From Emcibacter nanhaiensis (GTDB lineage Bacteria > Pseudomonadota > Alphaproteobacteria > Sphingomonadales > Emcibacteraceae): DNA of 64,000 bases. Where the stretch lies: contig NZ_VFIY01000004.1 of assembly GCF_006385175.1 (NCBI RefSeq), positions 558,001 through 622,000 of the forward strand, written 5' to 3'. The position numbers were made by a program, and so were the translations under genes. The notes beneath the pieces were generated by a model. That model saw only the letters and a list, made by a program, of their open reading frames with translations. It was not told the DNA's origin and made no database searches. Position 1 is the first letter of the stretch. Each line of letters begins with the position of its first letter. Shown here in pieces: positions 7,722 through 19,116 of this stretch.

Positions 7722-9498
7722 ATTTCTGTTCCGGCAGAACCGAACGCAGATGAAGTTCCCGGAGCTGGGCGTTGCTGGCTTCGCTCGGCGCATTCATCAT
7801 CAGGTCTTCCGCTTTCTGGTTCATGGGGAAGACAATCACTTCGCGAATGTTCGGCTCGTCCGCCAGCAGCATGACGATGCGGTCCACACCCGGGGCAATG
7901 CCACCATGCGGCGGGGCGCCATATTTAAGGGCATTGAGCATGCCGGCAAAGCGCTCCTCCACCACTTCGGGGCCATAGCCGGCGATCTCGAACGCCTTGT
8001 ACATGATATCCGGTTTGTGGTTCCGGATCGCCCCGGAGGACAATTCGATGCCGTTACACACGATGTCATACTGATAACCGAGGATATCTTCCGGATCCAT
8101 GGTCTCCAGCGCTTCCATCCCGCCCTGCGGCATGGAGAAGGGATTGTGACTGAAATCCAGTTTCTTTTCCACATCGTCCCATTCATACATGGGGAAGTCG
8201 ACGATCCAGCAGAACCTGAACACGTCCTGTTCGATCAGTTCCAGGTCCTCACCCACTTTGGTGCGCGCGACGCCCGCCAGTTTGGCGGCATCATCTTCAT
8301 TGGCACAGGCAAAGAACACACCGTCATTCTCGCCAAGGCCGGCGGTTTCACGCAACTGGGTCAGGCGTTCCTCGCCCAGGTTCTTGGCGATCGGACCGCG
8401 TCCTTCCCCGTCCTTGAAGATCACATAACCGAGACCGGCATACCCTTCGGACTGGGCCCAGCTGTTCATCTTGTCAAAGAAGCTCCTCGCCTGGGAGGCG
8501 CCGGCGCCCGGGGCCGGGATGGCGCGCACAACTGCGCCTTTCTCGATCATTCCGGCGAAAATGCCGAACCCGGAATCGCGGAACACATCGGTCACATCGC
8601 TGATTTCGATCGGGTTCCTGAGGTCCGGCTTGTCATTGCCGTATTTCAGCATGGAGTCCTTGAACGGAATGCGCGGGAACGGCGCCGGAGTGACTTTCTT
8701 GTCGGAAAACTCCTCGAAGATCCCCTGCATCACCGGTTCGATGGCGGCAAAGACGTCTTCCTGGGTGACAAAGGACATTTCCAGATCAAGCTGGTAGAAC
8801 TCGCCCGGGGAGCGGTCGGCACGGGCGTCCTCGTCCCGGAAACAGGGGGCGATCTGGAAATAGCGATCGAACCCGGCCATCATCAGCAACTGCTTGAACT
8901 GCTGCGGCGCCTGTGGCAGGGCATAGAATTTGCCCGGATGCAGGCGGCTCGGCACCAGGAAGTCACGCGCCCCTTCCGGAGAAGATGCGGTCAGAATCGG
9001 GGTCTGATATTCCTTGAATCCCTGATCCACCATGCGGCGGCGGATGCTGGAAATGACGTCGGAGCGCAGTACAATATTGCGGTGCAGACGGTCACGGCGC
9101 AGGTCCAGGTAGCGATAGGTCAGGCGTGTTTCTTCAGGATATTCCTGATCCCCGAATACCGGCATGGGCAGTTCGTCGGCCTGGGACAGAACCTCGAACT
9201 CCTTGACCTGGATCTCGACCTTGCCGGTCGGCAGGTTCGGATTGATGGTCTCCTCGCTGCGGGCCACCACATTGCCGTCGATGCGGATCACACTTTCCGG
9301 GCGAACGCCTTCCGCTTCCTTGAAGAAGGGGCTTTCCACGTCAATCACACACTGGGTCAGGCCATAATGATCACGCAGGTCAATAAACAGCAGGCCACCG
9401 TGGTCGCGTTTCCGATGCACCCAGCCGGACAGACGGACAGAGTTCCCCACATGGTCTTCACGCAGTTCGGCACAGGTATGAGTTCTGTATTCGTGCAT
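7720..9498 (-). CDS. aspS: Aspartyl-tRNA synthetase
   Basis: 592 residues, the usual bacterial length. The N-terminal OB-fold anticodon domain ('[31 protein letters not shown]') is followed by the class II catalytic core with motif 2 ('[10 protein letters not shown]') and motif 3 near the end ('[13 protein letters not shown]'), and by the inserted GAD domain between about 290 and 420. It charges tRNA-Asp. Most alphaproteobacteria also charge tRNA-Asn with Asp through a non-discriminating AspRS and then use GatCAB. Which kind this is cannot be settled by eye. The gene is divergent from rnd across a 112-bp promoter region. Confidence 0.97.
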   Translation of the reverse strand: MHEYRTHTCAELREDHVGNSVRLSGWVHRKRDHGGLLFIDLRDHYGLTQCVIDVESPFFKEAEGVRPESVIRIDGNVVARSEETINPNLPTGKVEIQVKEFEVLSQADELPMPVFGDQEYPEETRLTYRYLDLRRDRLHRNIVLRSDVISSIRRRMVDQGFKEYQTPILTASSPEGARDFLVPSRLHPGKFYALPQAPQQFKQLLMMAGFDRYFQIAPCFRDEDARADRSPGEFYQLDLEMSFVTQEDVFAAIEPVMQGIFEEFSDKKVTPAPFPRIPFKDSMLKYGNDKPDLRNPIEISDVTDVFRDSGFGIFAGMIEKGAVVRAIPAPGAGASQARSFFDKMNSWAQSEGYAGLGYVIFKDGEGRGPIAKNLGEERLTQLRETAGLGENDGVFFACANEDDAAKLAGVARTKVGEDLELIEQDVFRFCWIVDFPMYEWDDVEKKLDFSHNPFSMPQGGMEALETMDPEDILGYQYDIVCNGIELSSGAIRNHKPDIMYKAFEIAGYGPEVVEERFAGMLNALKYGAPPHGGIAPGVDRIVMLLADEPNIREVIVFPMNQKAEDLMMNAPSEASNAQLRELHLRSVLPEQK

Positions 9499-9610
9499 TG
9501 TATTTTCTTCTATATTTCGTGTTCAATTCAGGTTGTTTTTGTGCTTTATTGCATATTTGTCAAGTCATTCCCATGACATTTCCAAATAAAAGGCAGGATC
9601 GGTTCCCTAA

Positions 9611-10765
9611 ATGAGTGTTATTACAAAAAATCAGCATCTGGCAGAAGTTTGCGAGCGGCTGTCGAGTTCGGAATATGTAACTGTAGACACTGAGTTTTTG
9701 AGGGACAAAACTTACTATTCCAAGCTGTGCCTGATCCAGATCGCCAATGAAGAGGAATATCACGCCATCGACCCGCTGGCCGATGGCATTGACCTTGCCC
9801 CCTTCTATGACCTGATGGCCAATGAAAATGTAATCAAGGTCTTCCATGCCGCCCGGCAGGATATCGAAATTTTCGTCAATGAAACCGGCAACGTCCCGAT
9901 GCCCCTGTTTGATACCCAGGTCGCCGCCATGGTCTGCGGCTTTGGCGACAGCATTGGCTATGACAAGCTGGTCGCCAGTCTGGCCGGCAAAACCCTGGAC
10001 AAAAGTTCCCGCTTCACTGACTGGTCGCGCCGCCCCCTGACCCAGCGGCAAATTGACTATGCCTTGGGCGACGTGACCCATCTCCGGGTCATCTACCGCA
10101 AGCTGCGGGATCAGCTGGACAATAGCGACCGCACCTCCTGGCTGGACGAGGAAATGGAGCAGCTGACCAGTCCGCAGACCTATATCACCCACCCGGAAGA
10201 GGCCTGGAAACGGATCAAGATCCGCAACAACAATCGCCGTTTCCACGCCATTGTGCGCAAGCTGGCGGAATGGCGGGAAATGGAAGCCCAGCGCCGCAAT
10301 ACGCCGCGTAACCGCATCATGCGCGATGAAGTGCTGCTGGAAGTGGCGGCCATCCGGCCCCAGCACAGCAACTCGCTGAATGGAATCCGCGGCCTGCCGC
10401 CCCAGTTCGGGTCCAGCAAGCCCGGTGCCGTCGTCCTCGACTATGTGAAGCAGGCGCTCGACATGCCGGACGAGGAACTGCCGGAAATCGCCCGGCCGAA
10501 GCCGCCGGCCCAGGGGGTCGATGCGGTCATGGAACTGCTCAAGGTTCTGCTCAAGCACAAGTGCCAGAAGGAAGGCGTTGCCAACAAGCTGGTCGCCACC
10601 ATGGACGACCTGGAAAAGCTGGCCGCCGACGATGAGGCGGATATCCCTGCCCTGCACGGCTGGCGCCGCGCGCTCTTCGGCAAGGACGCCCTCGCCCTGA
10701 AACACGGCAAGCTCGGCTTCTCCATGAAGGACGGTGAAATTATTCTGTTTCCTCTGGAAGACTGA
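9611..10765 (+). CDS. rnd: Ribonuclease D
   Basis: 384 residues. The DEDDy 3'-5' exonuclease domain carries Asp26 and Glu28 in 'VDTEFLRDKTYYS', then the FHAARQDIE and 'YALGDVTHLR' motifs with the remaining metal-binding Asp residues and the general-base Tyr. An HRDC domain follows (about 195-275, 'EAWKRIKI') and a second HRDC-like segment reaches the C-terminus. It trims the 3' ends of tRNA precursors and other small RNAs. The 3' end overlaps the convergent ppx gene by 26 bp. Confidence 0.95.
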   Translation: MSVITKNQHLAEVCERLSSSEYVTVDTEFLRDKTYYSKLCLIQIANEEEYHAIDPLADGIDLAPFYDLMANENVIKVFHAARQDIEIFVNETGNVPMPLFDTQVAAMVCGFGDSIGYDKLVASLAGKTLDKSSRFTDWSRRPLTQRQIDYALGDVTHLRVIYRKLRDQLDNSDRTSWLDEEMEQLTSPQTYITHPEEAWKRIKIRNNNRRFHAIVRKLAEWREMEAQRRNTPRNRIMRDEVLLEVAAIRPQHSNSLNGIRGLPPQFGSSKPGAVVLDYVKQALDMPDEELPEIARPKPPAQGVDAVMELLKVLLKHKCQKEGVANKLVATMDDLEKLAADDEADIPALHGWRRALFGKDALALKHGKLGFSMKDGEIILFPLED

Positions 10766-12233
10766 CGGCATCCGGCCTGACCACTGCTTCCAGGCCGAAT
10801 TCAGATGCCAGCTTGTCAAAGCGGCGGCGAACCACCTCGTTGATCAGGTCTTCCTTGCCGGGCTGAAGGTTCAGCAATAGCTGAGAGCCGTCAATTTCCA
10901 GCGATGCCGCATTAAGACCGCGGGCGGTCCCGGCAGACAGCCTCTGCGCCAGGCGAAGCCCCAGGCCCACCCGACGGGCATACTGAACATCTTCTTCACT
11001 GACCAGCGACAGGCAGATATTGGTATTATTATCCCCGATGCTGCCGCCATAACAGACATACAGGGCGAGGCCGATCAAACCGATCCCCCGATGGTCGATG
11101 CCGATCAGGCGGCCGTACATGATTTCCGAAATGACCTTTTCCGCCCGATATTCCGGGTGTCCCCGCCAGCCCACATCACTGAGCATGCAAATGGCCAGAC
11201 GCAGCCTGCGATCCTCCGGCGATTCATTTTCAAACAGCGGTTCAATCCAGTTGAGCAGCCGCAGGCCATGTTCCGGAAAACGCCCGGTCATTTCTGCCAC
11301 TTCATGACAGCCCTGGATCAGCGGATCTTCGTTCTGGACCGAGGACGGCATGCCGTCAAACAACAGGCCTTCCCGGATACCGTAGCCTGATACCACTATT
11401 TCCACCGGCTTGAGCTTTTTCAGTACCCGCCAGAGGATCAGCGCCGACAGGGACAGGACCCTCAGCCTGCGTGTGGAAATGTGTCCGGCGTAGACCTGCA
11501 GTTCCTCCGGCGTCATCTTTGACAGCTTCTTGGCCAGCGCCAGAGCGTCGTCCACTTCGATCCGGTAATTATGGATGTTATTCAGTGGATATCCGGTTTC
11601 CAGCATGTTGATCTTGGCAAAGGCCCTCCATGACCCGCCGACGGCATAAAAGGACTGCCCGGTATACTCATCGAGCCAGTCGACTTCCGACAGCACCCGG
11701 TCGATTTCCTTTTTCGGCGTATGGAAGACCTCTCCCTCCCGATTCTGGAACTGCAGGGGACCGATCGGCAGGGTCACTTTCTCGCACACATCCAGATTAT
11801 TGACATGGATAAGCTCAAGACTGCCGCCCCCCAGGTCGCCCGCTATGCCGTGGGCGCGCGGAAAGGCGCAGACGACGCCCAAGCCCGCCAGACGCCCCTC
11901 TTCTTCCCCGTCGATCACCTCGACGTCGATACCCGTGGTTTCGCGCACCGTCTCAATAAAATCCGGACCGTTTTTTGCGTCGCGAACAGCCGAAGTCGCG
12001 ATCGCCCTGAGATCGCTGATCTCCATCTTGTCGATCAGCAGGGCAAATCTTTTCAGGGTATGCAGCGCCGCCTCCATGGAGTCGTCCATCATCAGGCCGG
12101 TTTCCGATACGCCCCGGCCGAGGCCACACAGGACTTTTTCATTGAAAATGACATAGGGGACACGGCGCCTGCTCTCGTAGACCACCAGGCGAACCGAGTT
12201 GGAGCCGATATCGATGACTGCAAATTTATCCAA
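10740..12233 (-). CDS. ppx: Exopolyphosphatase (Ppx/GppA family)
   Basis: 497 residues, starting at TTG 12233, the point where the family's 'FAVIDIGSNSVRLVVYE' phosphate-1 motif begins. The sugar-kinase/actin-like fold is shown by that motif and by 'GDLGGGSLELI' (phosphate-2, about residues 137-147). A C-terminal HD-like helical domain starts around residue 310. It removes terminal phosphates from polyphosphate, and family members may also act on pppGpp. It lies directly downstream of ppk1 (12 bp) on the same strand, so polyphosphate synthesis and breakdown are made from one transcript. Confidence 0.93.
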   Translation of the reverse strand: MDKFAVIDIGSNSVRLVVYESRRRVPYVIFNEKVLCGLGRGVSETGLMMDDSMEAALHTLKRFALLIDKMEISDLRAIATSAVRDAKNGPDFIETVRETTGIDVEVIDGEEEGRLAGLGVVCAFPRAHGIAGDLGGGSLELIHVNNLDVCEKVTLPIGPLQFQNREGEVFHTPKKEIDRVLSEVDWLDEYTGQSFYAVGGSWRAFAKINMLETGYPLNNIHNYRIEVDDALALAKKLSKMTPEELQVYAGHISTRRLRVLSLSALILWRVLKKLKPVEIVVSGYGIREGLLFDGMPSSVQNEDPLIQGCHEVAEMTGRFPEHGLRLLNWIEPLFENESPEDRRLRLAICMLSDVGWRGHPEYRAEKVISEIMYGRLIGIDHRGIGLIGLALYVCYGGSIGDNNTNICLSLVSEEDVQYARRVGLGLRLAQRLSAGTARGLNAASLEIDGSQLLLNLQPGKEDLINEVVRRRFDKLASEFGLEAVVRPDAVSLPEETE

Positions 12234-12245
12234 GTATCTTCACTC

Positions 12246-14378
12246 TTATAACAGGTGCGGAAGCTCGATTTCCTTCAATGCTCCACCCATACCCGATAGA
12301 CTTGGATTTGTCATGAAATAATGATGTGCAGAAAAGGCTTCCGGTCCGGCTTCCACCCGTTTGTAGGTGTGATCCGGCTGCAGGTACCAGCTCTGGGCTT
12401 CGTCCTTCAGGTTGGCCACCATGATCTGGTCAACGATCTGTGAGCGCACTGTCGGATTATCCACCGGCACCATCACTTCGACCCGTCGATCAAAGTTGCG
12501 CTGCATCCAGTCAGCCGAGGAGATAAAAGCCTTCGACTGGTCTGACGGAAGATCGGCACCATTGGCAAAACAGACAATACGGGAATGTTCCAGGAAGCGG
12601 CCGACGATGCTCTTGACCCGGATGTTTTCCGACATGCCGGGCACCCCCGGGCGCAGGCAGCAAATGCCGCGAATGACAAGGTCGATCTTGACCCCGGCAC
12701 AGGAGGCTTCATACAATTTGTCGATGATGGTCGGATCAACCAGGGCGTTCATCTTGGCCCAGATGGCTGCAGGTTTCCCCTTTGACGCGTTGGCGATCTC
12801 GTTATCGATCTCCCTGATTAACCGGTCACGAATGCCCTGGGGTGAAATCGCGGCCTTCTCCAGCTTGCGCGGTTTTGCGTAACCGGTGAGATAGTTGAAA
12901 ATATGCACCGCATCCCGGCCGAGGGCCTGATCATCGGTGAAGAAGGACAGGTCGGTGTAGATCTTGGCCGTGATCGGATGATAGTTACCGGTGCCGTAAT
13001 GGACATAGGTCCTGAGGCCGTCATTTTCCCGGCGTACAACCAGCGAGACCTTGGCATGGGTCTTCAGTTCCATGAAACCATAGACCACCTGAACGCCGGC
13101 CCGCTCCATATCCCGGGCCCACTGAATGTTGCGGGCCTCGTCAAAGCGAGCCTTCAGCTCCACCAGGGCGGTCACCGACTTGCCTGCGTCCGCCGCATCA
13201 ATCAGGGCGCTGACAATGGGGGAATTCTCGCTGGTCCGGTACAGGGTCTGTTTGATCGCCACCACATTGGGATCGGCTGCCGCCTGGCGCAGAAAGCTGA
13301 CCACCACATCAAAACTTTCAAAGGGATGATGGACGACAAAATCCTTTTCCCGGATCGCGGCGAAACAGTCCCCGCCATGCTCGCGGATCCGTTGCGGGAA
13401 ACGCGGGTTATAGGGGGCGAACTTGAGGTCCGCCCTCTCGTCCACGATAAGCTGGCTTACTTCGGACAACCCCAGAATACCGTCAACCTGAACGACTTCA
13501 TCTTCGCTGATATCCAGTTCCCGCATCACCATTTTTCTGAGCTTTTCCGGCGTACTGGAGGTCATCTTGAGCCGGATCACATGGCCGCGCCGGCGCCTCT
13601 TCAGGGCGGTTTCGAACACCCGCACCAGATCTTCCGCTTCTTCATCCACCTCCATCTCGCTGTCCCGAATCAAACGAAAGATGCCCTCACCCAGAACTGA
13701 ATAGTTGGGGAACAGCCGGTCAAGGAACAGTCGGATGGTATCCTCAAGGGAGATAAAGCGAATCTCGTCGCCGGGCAGCCGAATGAAGCGACGCGCCTGC
13801 GGCGGCACCGGCAACAGAGCCATCAGCGGCGCCCCGGTATCCTCACGCTTGAGGTCAAGAACCAGGGAAAAGCCGAGGTTGGGGATAAACGGGAACGGAT
13901 GGGCGGGGTCCACGGCCAGCGGTGTCAGAATCGGAAAGATATTCTCCAGGAAATATTCCTCCAGCCACTCACCTTCCTCCGCCGTCAGGGTCGTACCATC
14001 GACAAGAAGAATCCCCTCAGCGGCCAGTTCGCCAATAATGCTTGCCCAACGGCGCTGCTGTTCATTGATCAGTTCTTCGGCCAGCCGGTTAATCTGCGTA
14101 AGCTGCTGGACCGGCGTCAGGCCTTCAGGCGTAATGGTCTGAACGCCGGCGTTGATCTGGCCGCGGATACCGGCGACACGGACCATGTAAAATTCATCCA
14201 GGTTGCTGGCGGAAATGGACAGAAAACGCAGGCGCTCAAGCAGGGGATGGTTTTCGTTGAAGGATTCCTCCATCACCCGCATGTTAAACCTGAGCCAGGA
14301 CAGTTCCCGGTTGATATATTTTTCGTGCGGCTCAAAGGCCGAAAAATCGATCGGGCCTTCAGCAATTTCCTGTGCCAT
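12246..14378 (-). CDS. ppk1: Polyphosphate kinase 1
   Basis: 710 residues, typical length. The N-terminal helical domain ('[18 protein letters not shown]') and the head domain lead to two phospholipase-D-like catalytic domains. The histidine that becomes phosphorylated lies in '[11 protein letters not shown]', followed by 'HYGTGNYHP'. The second domain has '[17 protein letters not shown]'. It polymerises the gamma-phosphate of ATP into polyphosphate at the inner membrane. It is part of the minus-strand run DUF2066-hda-ppk1-ppx, an arrangement common in this class. A 75-bp gap separates it from hda and may hold a minor promoter. Confidence 0.97.
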   Translation of the reverse strand: MAQEIAEGPIDFSAFEPHEKYINRELSWLRFNMRVMEESFNENHPLLERLRFLSISASNLDEFYMVRVAGIRGQINAGVQTITPEGLTPVQQLTQINRLAEELINEQQRRWASIIGELAAEGILLVDGTTLTAEEGEWLEEYFLENIFPILTPLAVDPAHPFPFIPNLGFSLVLDLKREDTGAPLMALLPVPPQARRFIRLPGDEIRFISLEDTIRLFLDRLFPNYSVLGEGIFRLIRDSEMEVDEEAEDLVRVFETALKRRRRGHVIRLKMTSSTPEKLRKMVMRELDISEDEVVQVDGILGLSEVSQLIVDERADLKFAPYNPRFPQRIREHGGDCFAAIREKDFVVHHPFESFDVVVSFLRQAAADPNVVAIKQTLYRTSENSPIVSALIDAADAGKSVTALVELKARFDEARNIQWARDMERAGVQVVYGFMELKTHAKVSLVVRRENDGLRTYVHYGTGNYHPITAKIYTDLSFFTDDQALGRDAVHIFNYLTGYAKPRKLEKAAISPQGIRDRLIREIDNEIANASKGKPAAIWAKMNALVDPTIIDKLYEASCAGVKIDLVIRGICCLRPGVPGMSENIRVKSIVGRFLEHSRIVCFANGADLPSDQSKAFISSADWMQRNFDRRVEVMVPVDNPTVRSQIVDQIMVANLKDEAQSWYLQPDHTYKRVEAGPEAFSAHHYFMTNPSLSGMGGALKEIELPHLL

Positions 14379-14453
14379 ATCCGTTCCCTGGTTCCGAAGA
14401 TATAATGGTTTGACATATCTAACGGAAGATTATTTCATATCTGTTACCAAATC

Positions 14454-15128
14454 TCAATCTTCAAGCGATTCCAACGCTTTCCGGGCAAGAGGAATGGTAA
14501 CGGCTCTCTTTTCCGTCAATGCCAGCCGGTCGATACGACGCACTGTGCGCCGCACGCCGGCAAATGAGCGGTCGATCCGCGGCAACAGATAGTCGAGAAC
14601 CTCGGACGGCAAGATCACCTGAAGATCGGCAAACTGTTTGATAATCACCGACGCCAGAAGACTGTCGTCCGCCTGCCCCATCTCGACAATGGGACAGCTG
14701 AGAATCCGGGACGACAGGTCGGGAAGCGACATTCCCCAGGAACGGGGATGGGTCCGCGCCGTCAGCAGCAGGAAGCTCGCTTTCTCCTTCAGCCAGTTGT
14801 AGCTGTGCAGCAGTTGTTCCTCGCGTCCCGGGCCGGACAGATAGGTGTCCACATCTTCGAAAATATAGGCCTTTTCCCGTCCCACCAGCGGTTGCCCGAA
14901 AAATTCTTCCTCATTAAGCCTGATGGCGCTGCTCCGGTCCTGCCACACATGACTGAGGTGGGTTTTCCCGCAGCCCTCGTCTCCAAACAGGATCAGTACA
15001 TGGGACGGCCAGTCCGGCCAGCGATCAATCCAGTTCACGGCATCTGTATTGGAGGCCGCCACCAGGAAGTCCTCATGGCCAAAGGCCTGCCGGACCGGCA
15101 GGTTGAGGGGGAGTTGAACCGGAGTCAT
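14454..15128 (-). CDS. hda: DnaA-related regulatory protein Hda
   Basis: 224 residues from the ATG at 15128, whose ATGA overlaps the stop of the upstream DUF2066 gene. An in-frame GTG at 15137 is the alternative. The N-terminal 'QLPLNL' is a sliding-clamp-binding motif of the QxxLxL type. An AAA+ domain follows, with Walker A 'FGDEGCGKTHLSHVW' and the Asp-rich 'FEDVDTYL' Walker B. Hda bound to the loaded clamp makes DnaA hydrolyse its ATP and so limits initiation to once per cycle. It lacks the DNA-binding domain of DnaA itself, as expected. Confidence 0.92.
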   Translation of the reverse strand: MTPVQLPLNLPVRQAFGHEDFLVAASNTDAVNWIDRWPDWPSHVLILFGDEGCGKTHLSHVWQDRSSAIRLNEEEFFGQPLVGREKAYIFEDVDTYLSGPGREEQLLHSYNWLKEKASFLLLTARTHPRSWGMSLPDLSSRILSCPIVEMGQADDSLLASVIIKQFADLQVILPSEVLDYLLPRIDRSFAGVRRTVRRIDRLALTEKRAVTIPLARKALESLED

Positions 15129-16267
15129 GGCTGGCACCGCTCGAGACTCAGGATAATTTCCTCGGCCGCCGTCTGGCCGTCTTCCGGCGTGCGCCAGTAG
15201 ACTTCAAAGACAAAGCCCTGTTGGGCCATGGTGAGGAACAGCTGGTCCAGATCGCCGGAATGGTTAATGGTGATTGCGGCATGATCCAGGGCAAGCCGGT
15301 CCACGGTAAAGTCCCGGATCAGGGAAACTTCCCGCAAATGCTCCTGCACATTAACCCAGTCCTCAAGCCCCTTGAACCTGACCTTCATGGAAATCCGGGA
15401 GGCCACACCGAAATGAACCAGAACTTTTTCCCGCCACTGGTTATCCAGATAGATCATGGTTTTTTCGATCGCGCGCTGATAAAGATCGGCAATCACATCG
15501 GTGGACAGGCTGTCTTCGCCCAGTTCAGAAGTGATGGTTTCCCGATGAACCTCCTGTCCGTCCAGCCCCTGCCGGAGCGTCAAGGTCAGCCGGGAGCGGT
15601 CGGTGACCAGATCCCGTTCGAGGGAAGCAATGGCAACGACCAGGGTCTCCAGATTGTTCTTTTTGGCAAAATCGGCGAGCTTGACCGCCAGCCCGTCATA
15701 AGCCTGCCAGCTGTTGATCAACAACCGCTGGGAAAGAGTTGAGGGTGGTATATCGGGCTGGACCAGGTGATTCAGCCCGCCATACTGATCCCAGGCCTGT
15801 TTCCAGCCGTTGTCCCTGTCCCACAGGAAATAGGAACCGTCCTTTTCCAGTACCGGCAGGATGGTCATCGGGGTAGACAGGCTTTCGGCGAAGGGGATCT
15901 GCAGCAGGGAGAGCAGGTCGTAGATCTTGGTGCGGCTGAAATGCACCGTCATGGTGGCGATATAGCGCACACTGGAATTTCGTTCGTCCTGGATTTCAAA
16001 GCCGCTGATCAGTTCGCGGACCTGCCGGTCATCTAAATAGGGAAGTTTCGAAATATCTTCCGGACGCAGAATTTTGGCAAAAAACTTCTGCAGCGCTTCC
16101 CGCTGGCCGTTCAGCAGGGCGATCCGGCGCGCCTGGTTTACGGTGCGGCTGGTCTGGTCCACTTCGATATCGTAAATAGTGTAGATCCGGGCTTCACGCC
16201 CCGGACTGACCTCTGCCTGTGCCACACCAAACATCAAGCAAGACATTAAAATAATGGCATAAGGCAT
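15125..16267 (-). CDS. DUF2066 domain-containing exported protein
   Basis: About 380 residues if started at ATG 16267, where a clear signal peptide begins ('MPYAIILMSCLMFGVAQA', cleavage after AQA). The frame is open for 40 codons more upstream, but these look non-coding. The mature protein begins 'EVSPGREARIYTIYDIEVDQTSRT', with the conserved 'LNGQREALQKFFAKIL' of DUF2066. The family is found next to hda and purM in many alpha- and gammaproteobacteria, and its function is unknown. It is probably periplasmic. Its stop overlaps the hda start, so the two are translationally coupled, although a functional link to replication control is not established. Confidence 0.85.
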   Translation of the reverse strand: MPYAIILMSCLMFGVAQAEVSPGREARIYTIYDIEVDQTSRTVNQARRIALLNGQREALQKFFAKILRPEDISKLPYLDDRQVRELISGFEIQDERNSSVRYIATMTVHFSRTKIYDLLSLLQIPFAESLSTPMTILPVLEKDGSYFLWDRDNGWKQAWDQYGGLNHLVQPDIPPSTLSQRLLINSWQAYDGLAVKLADFAKKNNLETLVVAIASLERDLVTDRSRLTLTLRQGLDGQEVHRETITSELGEDSLSTDVIADLYQRAIEKTMIYLDNQWREKVLVHFGVASRISMKVRFKGLEDWVNVQEHLREVSLIRDFTVDRLALDHAAITINHSGDLDQLFLTMAQQGFVFEVYWRTPEDGQTAAEEIILSLERCQP

Positions 16268-16488
16268 TATTTTTATTTTATTTATCAACAATATTCTGTT
16301 TCCGGTCCGGTAACTGTTTTCATCATTTATCAGGCGAATGACTGCCACTCGGCCATCTCTGTCACCACTGGTGACCAGATATAACACGAAGCGAAAAAAG
16401 TCATAATCAAAAATGACTGTGGCATTTTCATGAAATGCCCCTTATATCTGGGCGTCTGTTAAAAGACTTATATCCGGGATATATACTG

Positions 16489-17607
16489 GTGAGCGATCAA
16501 AATCCAAAAACTTCCTATACCTACAAGGATGCCGGTGTCGATATTGATGCCGGTAATGACCTGGTCAATGCCATCAAACCTGCTGCCGCGTCGACCCGAC
16601 GGTCCGGCGTGACCGAAGACCTCGGTGGTTTCGGCGCCCTGTTCGACCTCAAGGCGGCCGGCTACAACGACCCGATCCTGGTGTCCGGCACCGACGGCGT
16701 CGGCACCAAGCTGAAAATCGCCATTGACTCCGGCAGGCACGACACGGTCGGCATCGACCTGGTCGCCATGTGTGTCAACGACCTGATTGTCCAGGGCGCG
16801 GAACCGCTGTTCTTCCTCGATTATTTTGCCACCGGGCATCTGTCCGTCGAGGCGGGTCGCGATATCGTCGGCGGTATTGCTGAAGGATGCCGCCAGTCCA
16901 ATGCCGCCCTGATCGGCGGTGAGACGGCAGAAATGCCCGGCATGTATGCCGATGGCGATTATGACCTGGCCGGGTTCTGCGTCGGCGCCGTAGAACGGGA
17001 CGAAATCCTGACCGGCGCGACAATTGCCCCCGGAGACGTGGTATTGGGCCTGGCCTCCAGCGGCATTCATTCCAACGGCTTTTCCCTGGTGCGCCGACTG
17101 GTGGAAGACAGCGGCCTCGGCTATGACGCTCCCTGCCCCTATGATGACAGCAAATCCTTCGGCGCGGCCCTGCTGACCCCGACAAAGATCTATGTCAAAA
17201 GCTGCCTCGCCAACCTGAAGGCCGGCACCCTCAAGGGCCTCAGCCATATCACCGGTGGCGGTTTTGTGGAGAATATTCCGCGGGTCCTGCCGAAAAATGT
17301 CGCGGTCGAAGTGGACGCAGGCGCCTGGACCCTGCCGCCGGTGTTCGACTGGCTCAGAACCCGCGGCAATATAACCGCCGCGGAAATGGCCAAGACCTTC
17401 AACTGCGGTATCGGCATGGCTGTGGTTGTCGCGGCCGAAAATGCCGACAGGGCCAAGAAGATTTTCGAGGAGTGCGGCGAAACCGTCTATACTATCGGAC
17501 GGGTCGTGGAGCGCGCTGAAGGCGCCCCGGCCACCGTGGTCAATGGCAAGGCCGGCGACTGGGGCTATACTGAAGACTGGACGGCTGTTTCAGCCGGCAA
17601 GAAATAA
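16489..17607 (+). CDS. purM: Phosphoribosylformylglycinamidine cyclo-ligase
   Basis: 372 residues if started at GTG 16489, where homologues begin ('[22 protein letters not shown]') and GGGA sits 9 nt upstream. An ATG at 16435 would add 18 residues that do not look conserved. Signature motifs are '[16 protein letters not shown]', '[11 protein letters not shown]' and '[13 protein letters not shown]', the ATP-binding PurM/SelD fold. It forms AIR from FGAM, the fifth step of purine synthesis. It is followed after 9 bp by purN, and the two are co-transcribed. Confidence 0.96.
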   Translation: MSDQNPKTSYTYKDAGVDIDAGNDLVNAIKPAAASTRRSGVTEDLGGFGALFDLKAAGYNDPILVSGTDGVGTKLKIAIDSGRHDTVGIDLVAMCVNDLIVQGAEPLFFLDYFATGHLSVEAGRDIVGGIAEGCRQSNAALIGGETAEMPGMYADGDYDLAGFCVGAVERDEILTGATIAPGDVVLGLASSGIHSNGFSLVRRLVEDSGLGYDAPCPYDDSKSFGAALLTPTKIYVKSCLANLKAGTLKGLSHITGGGFVENIPRVLPKNVAVEVDAGAWTLPPVFDWLRTRGNITAAEMAKTFNCGIGMAVVVAAENADRAKKIFEECGETVYTIGRVVERAEGAPATVVNGKAGDWGYTEDWTAVSAGKK

Positions 17608-17616
17608 GAGGCGCCC

Positions 17617-18279
17617 ATGCTCGACGTAGCAGTTCTCGTTTCCGGACGCGGCAGCAACCTGCAGGCCCTGATAGATGCTTGCGCCGATGAGGATTTTCCC
17701 GCCCGCATCGTCCGGGTGATTTCCAATAATCCCGATGCCTACGGCCTGGAACGCGCCCGGCAAGCAAACATCCCTACCAGTGTGATCAATCACCGGGACT
17801 ATGACAGCAAAGAAGCCTTCGAAGAGGCCCTGGACAAGGAACTGAATGCCTGTAAAGCGAAAATGATCTGTCTGGCCGGTTTCATGCGGATCCTCGAGGC
17901 CCGGTTCGTGAACCGCTGGAAAGACCGCATCCTCAATATCCATCCGTCCCTGCTGCCCTCGTTCAAGGGACTTCACACCCATGAACGCGCCCTGGAATCC
18001 GGTGTGCGCTTTACCGGCTGCACGGTGCATATCGTGCGGCCGGAAATGGATGACGGCCCCATCATCCTGCAGGCCGCCGTGGCGGTAAACCCGGACGAGA
18101 CGGCCGACGAACTGGCCGCCCGCATCCTGGAATATGAACATATCATCTATCCCGAGGCCCTGCGCCTGATGGCCAGTGGCAAGGCCCGGATCGCCGGGGA
18201 CAAGGTGATCATTGAGTCTGCGGCCTATCCCGACGGCGGCTGGATCAATCCGCTGCCTGGCGACGACCTGGAACTCTGA
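17617..18279 (+). CDS. purN: Phosphoribosylglycinamide formyltransferase
   Basis: 220 residues, AAGAGG ribosome site. It starts with the phosphate-binding 'VLVSGRGSNLQALIDA'. The catalytic Asn-His pair is in 'NIHPSLLPSFKG' and the catalytic Asp in 'MDDGPI'. It transfers the formyl group of 10-formyl-THF to GAR. It is slightly longer than the E. coli enzyme because of a short tail ending in 'PLPGDDLEL'. It is the second gene of the purMN unit. Confidence 0.96.
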   Translation: MLDVAVLVSGRGSNLQALIDACADEDFPARIVRVISNNPDAYGLERARQANIPTSVINHRDYDSKEAFEEALDKELNACKAKMICLAGFMRILEARFVNRWKDRILNIHPSLLPSFKGLHTHERALESGVRFTGCTVHIVRPEMDDGPIILQAAVAVNPDETADELAARILEYEHIIYPEALRLMASGKARIAGDKVIIESAAYPDGGWINPLPGDDLEL

Positions 18280-18287
18280 CCATAAAA

Positions 18288-18308
18288 AAGGGAGCCGCAG
18301 GCTCCCTT
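18288..18308. terminator. Shared terminator of purMN and thiSG
   Basis: Stem AAGGGAGCC (18288-18296) and GGCTCCCTT (18300-18308) with a 3-nt loop. On the minus strand it is followed by CTTTTTTATG, so it best terminates thiSG, but it can also stop purMN. Confidence 0.75.
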
Positions 18309-18330
18309 GTTCATTTAAGCGTTAGGTTGC

Positions 18331-19116
18331 TTAGATCAGCCCTGCCAGCGGCGAGGACGGGTCGGCATAGAGCTTTTTACCCATGCGCCCGGCGAGATAG
18401 GCTTCGCGGCCAGCCTCCACGGCCAGTTTCATGGCCCGGGCCATGCGGATCGGGTCCCTGGCTTCGGCAATGGCCGTGTTCATCAGCACGCCGTCGCAGC
18501 CCAGCTCCATGGCCACGGCCGCATCGGAGGCGGTGCCAACCCCGGCATCCACCAGCACCGGCACATTGGCCTGTTCCACAATCAGTCTGATCTGGACCGG
18601 GTTCTGGATGCCGAGCCCGGACCCGATCGGCGCGCCCAGCGGCATGATCGCGCAACACCCCATGTCTTCCAGCACCTTGGCCTGGATCGGATCGTCACTG
18701 CAATAGACCATCACTTCGAATCCTTCACTGATCAGGACCTCAGCCGCCTTGAGCGTCTCCGGCATATTGGGATAGAGGGTCTTCTGGTCGCCAAGAACCT
18801 CGAGCTTCACCAGGTTCCAGCCGCCAGCTTCCCGGGCCAGGCGCAGGGTGCGCAACGCATCATCGGCCGTAAAACAGCCGGCGGTATTGGGCAGATAGGT
18901 ATATTTCCGGGGATCAATGAAATCCACAAGCATGGGCTGGTTCGGATCGCTGACATTGACGCGGCGCACGGCGACGGTCACGATTTCCGCTCCCGAAGCC
19001 TCTACCGCCGCAGCATTTTCCTCAAATGATTTGTATTTTCCGGTTCCAACGATCAGGCGGGATGTGAACTCCCGGCCTGCGATTGTAAATGTGTCAGTCA
19101 ATTTTTCCACCACCAA
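18331..19116 (-). CDS. thiG: Thiazole synthase
   Basis: 261 residues. The start is one of TTG 19116, GTG 19113 or GTG 19110, all inside the 3' end of thiS, so translation is coupled. TIM-barrel protein with the catalytic Lys in 'LVKLEVLGD' and the phosphate-binding '[17 protein letters not shown]' near the end. It builds the thiazole phosphate of thiamin from DXP, dehydroglycine or iminoacetate, and ThiS thiocarboxylate. No other thi gene is nearby, so the rest of the pathway must lie elsewhere. Confidence 0.95.
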   Translation of the reverse strand: MVVEKLTDTFTIAGREFTSRLIVGTGKYKSFEENAAAVEASGAEIVTVAVRRVNVSDPNQPMLVDFIDPRKYTYLPNTAGCFTADDALRTLRLAREAGGWNLVKLEVLGDQKTLYPNMPETLKAAEVLISEGFEVMVYCSDDPIQAKVLEDMGCCAIMPLGAPIGSGLGIQNPVQIRLIVEQANVPVLVDAGVGTASDAAVAMELGCDGVLMNTAIAEARDPIRMARAMKLAVEAGREAYLAGRMGKKLYADPSSPLAGLI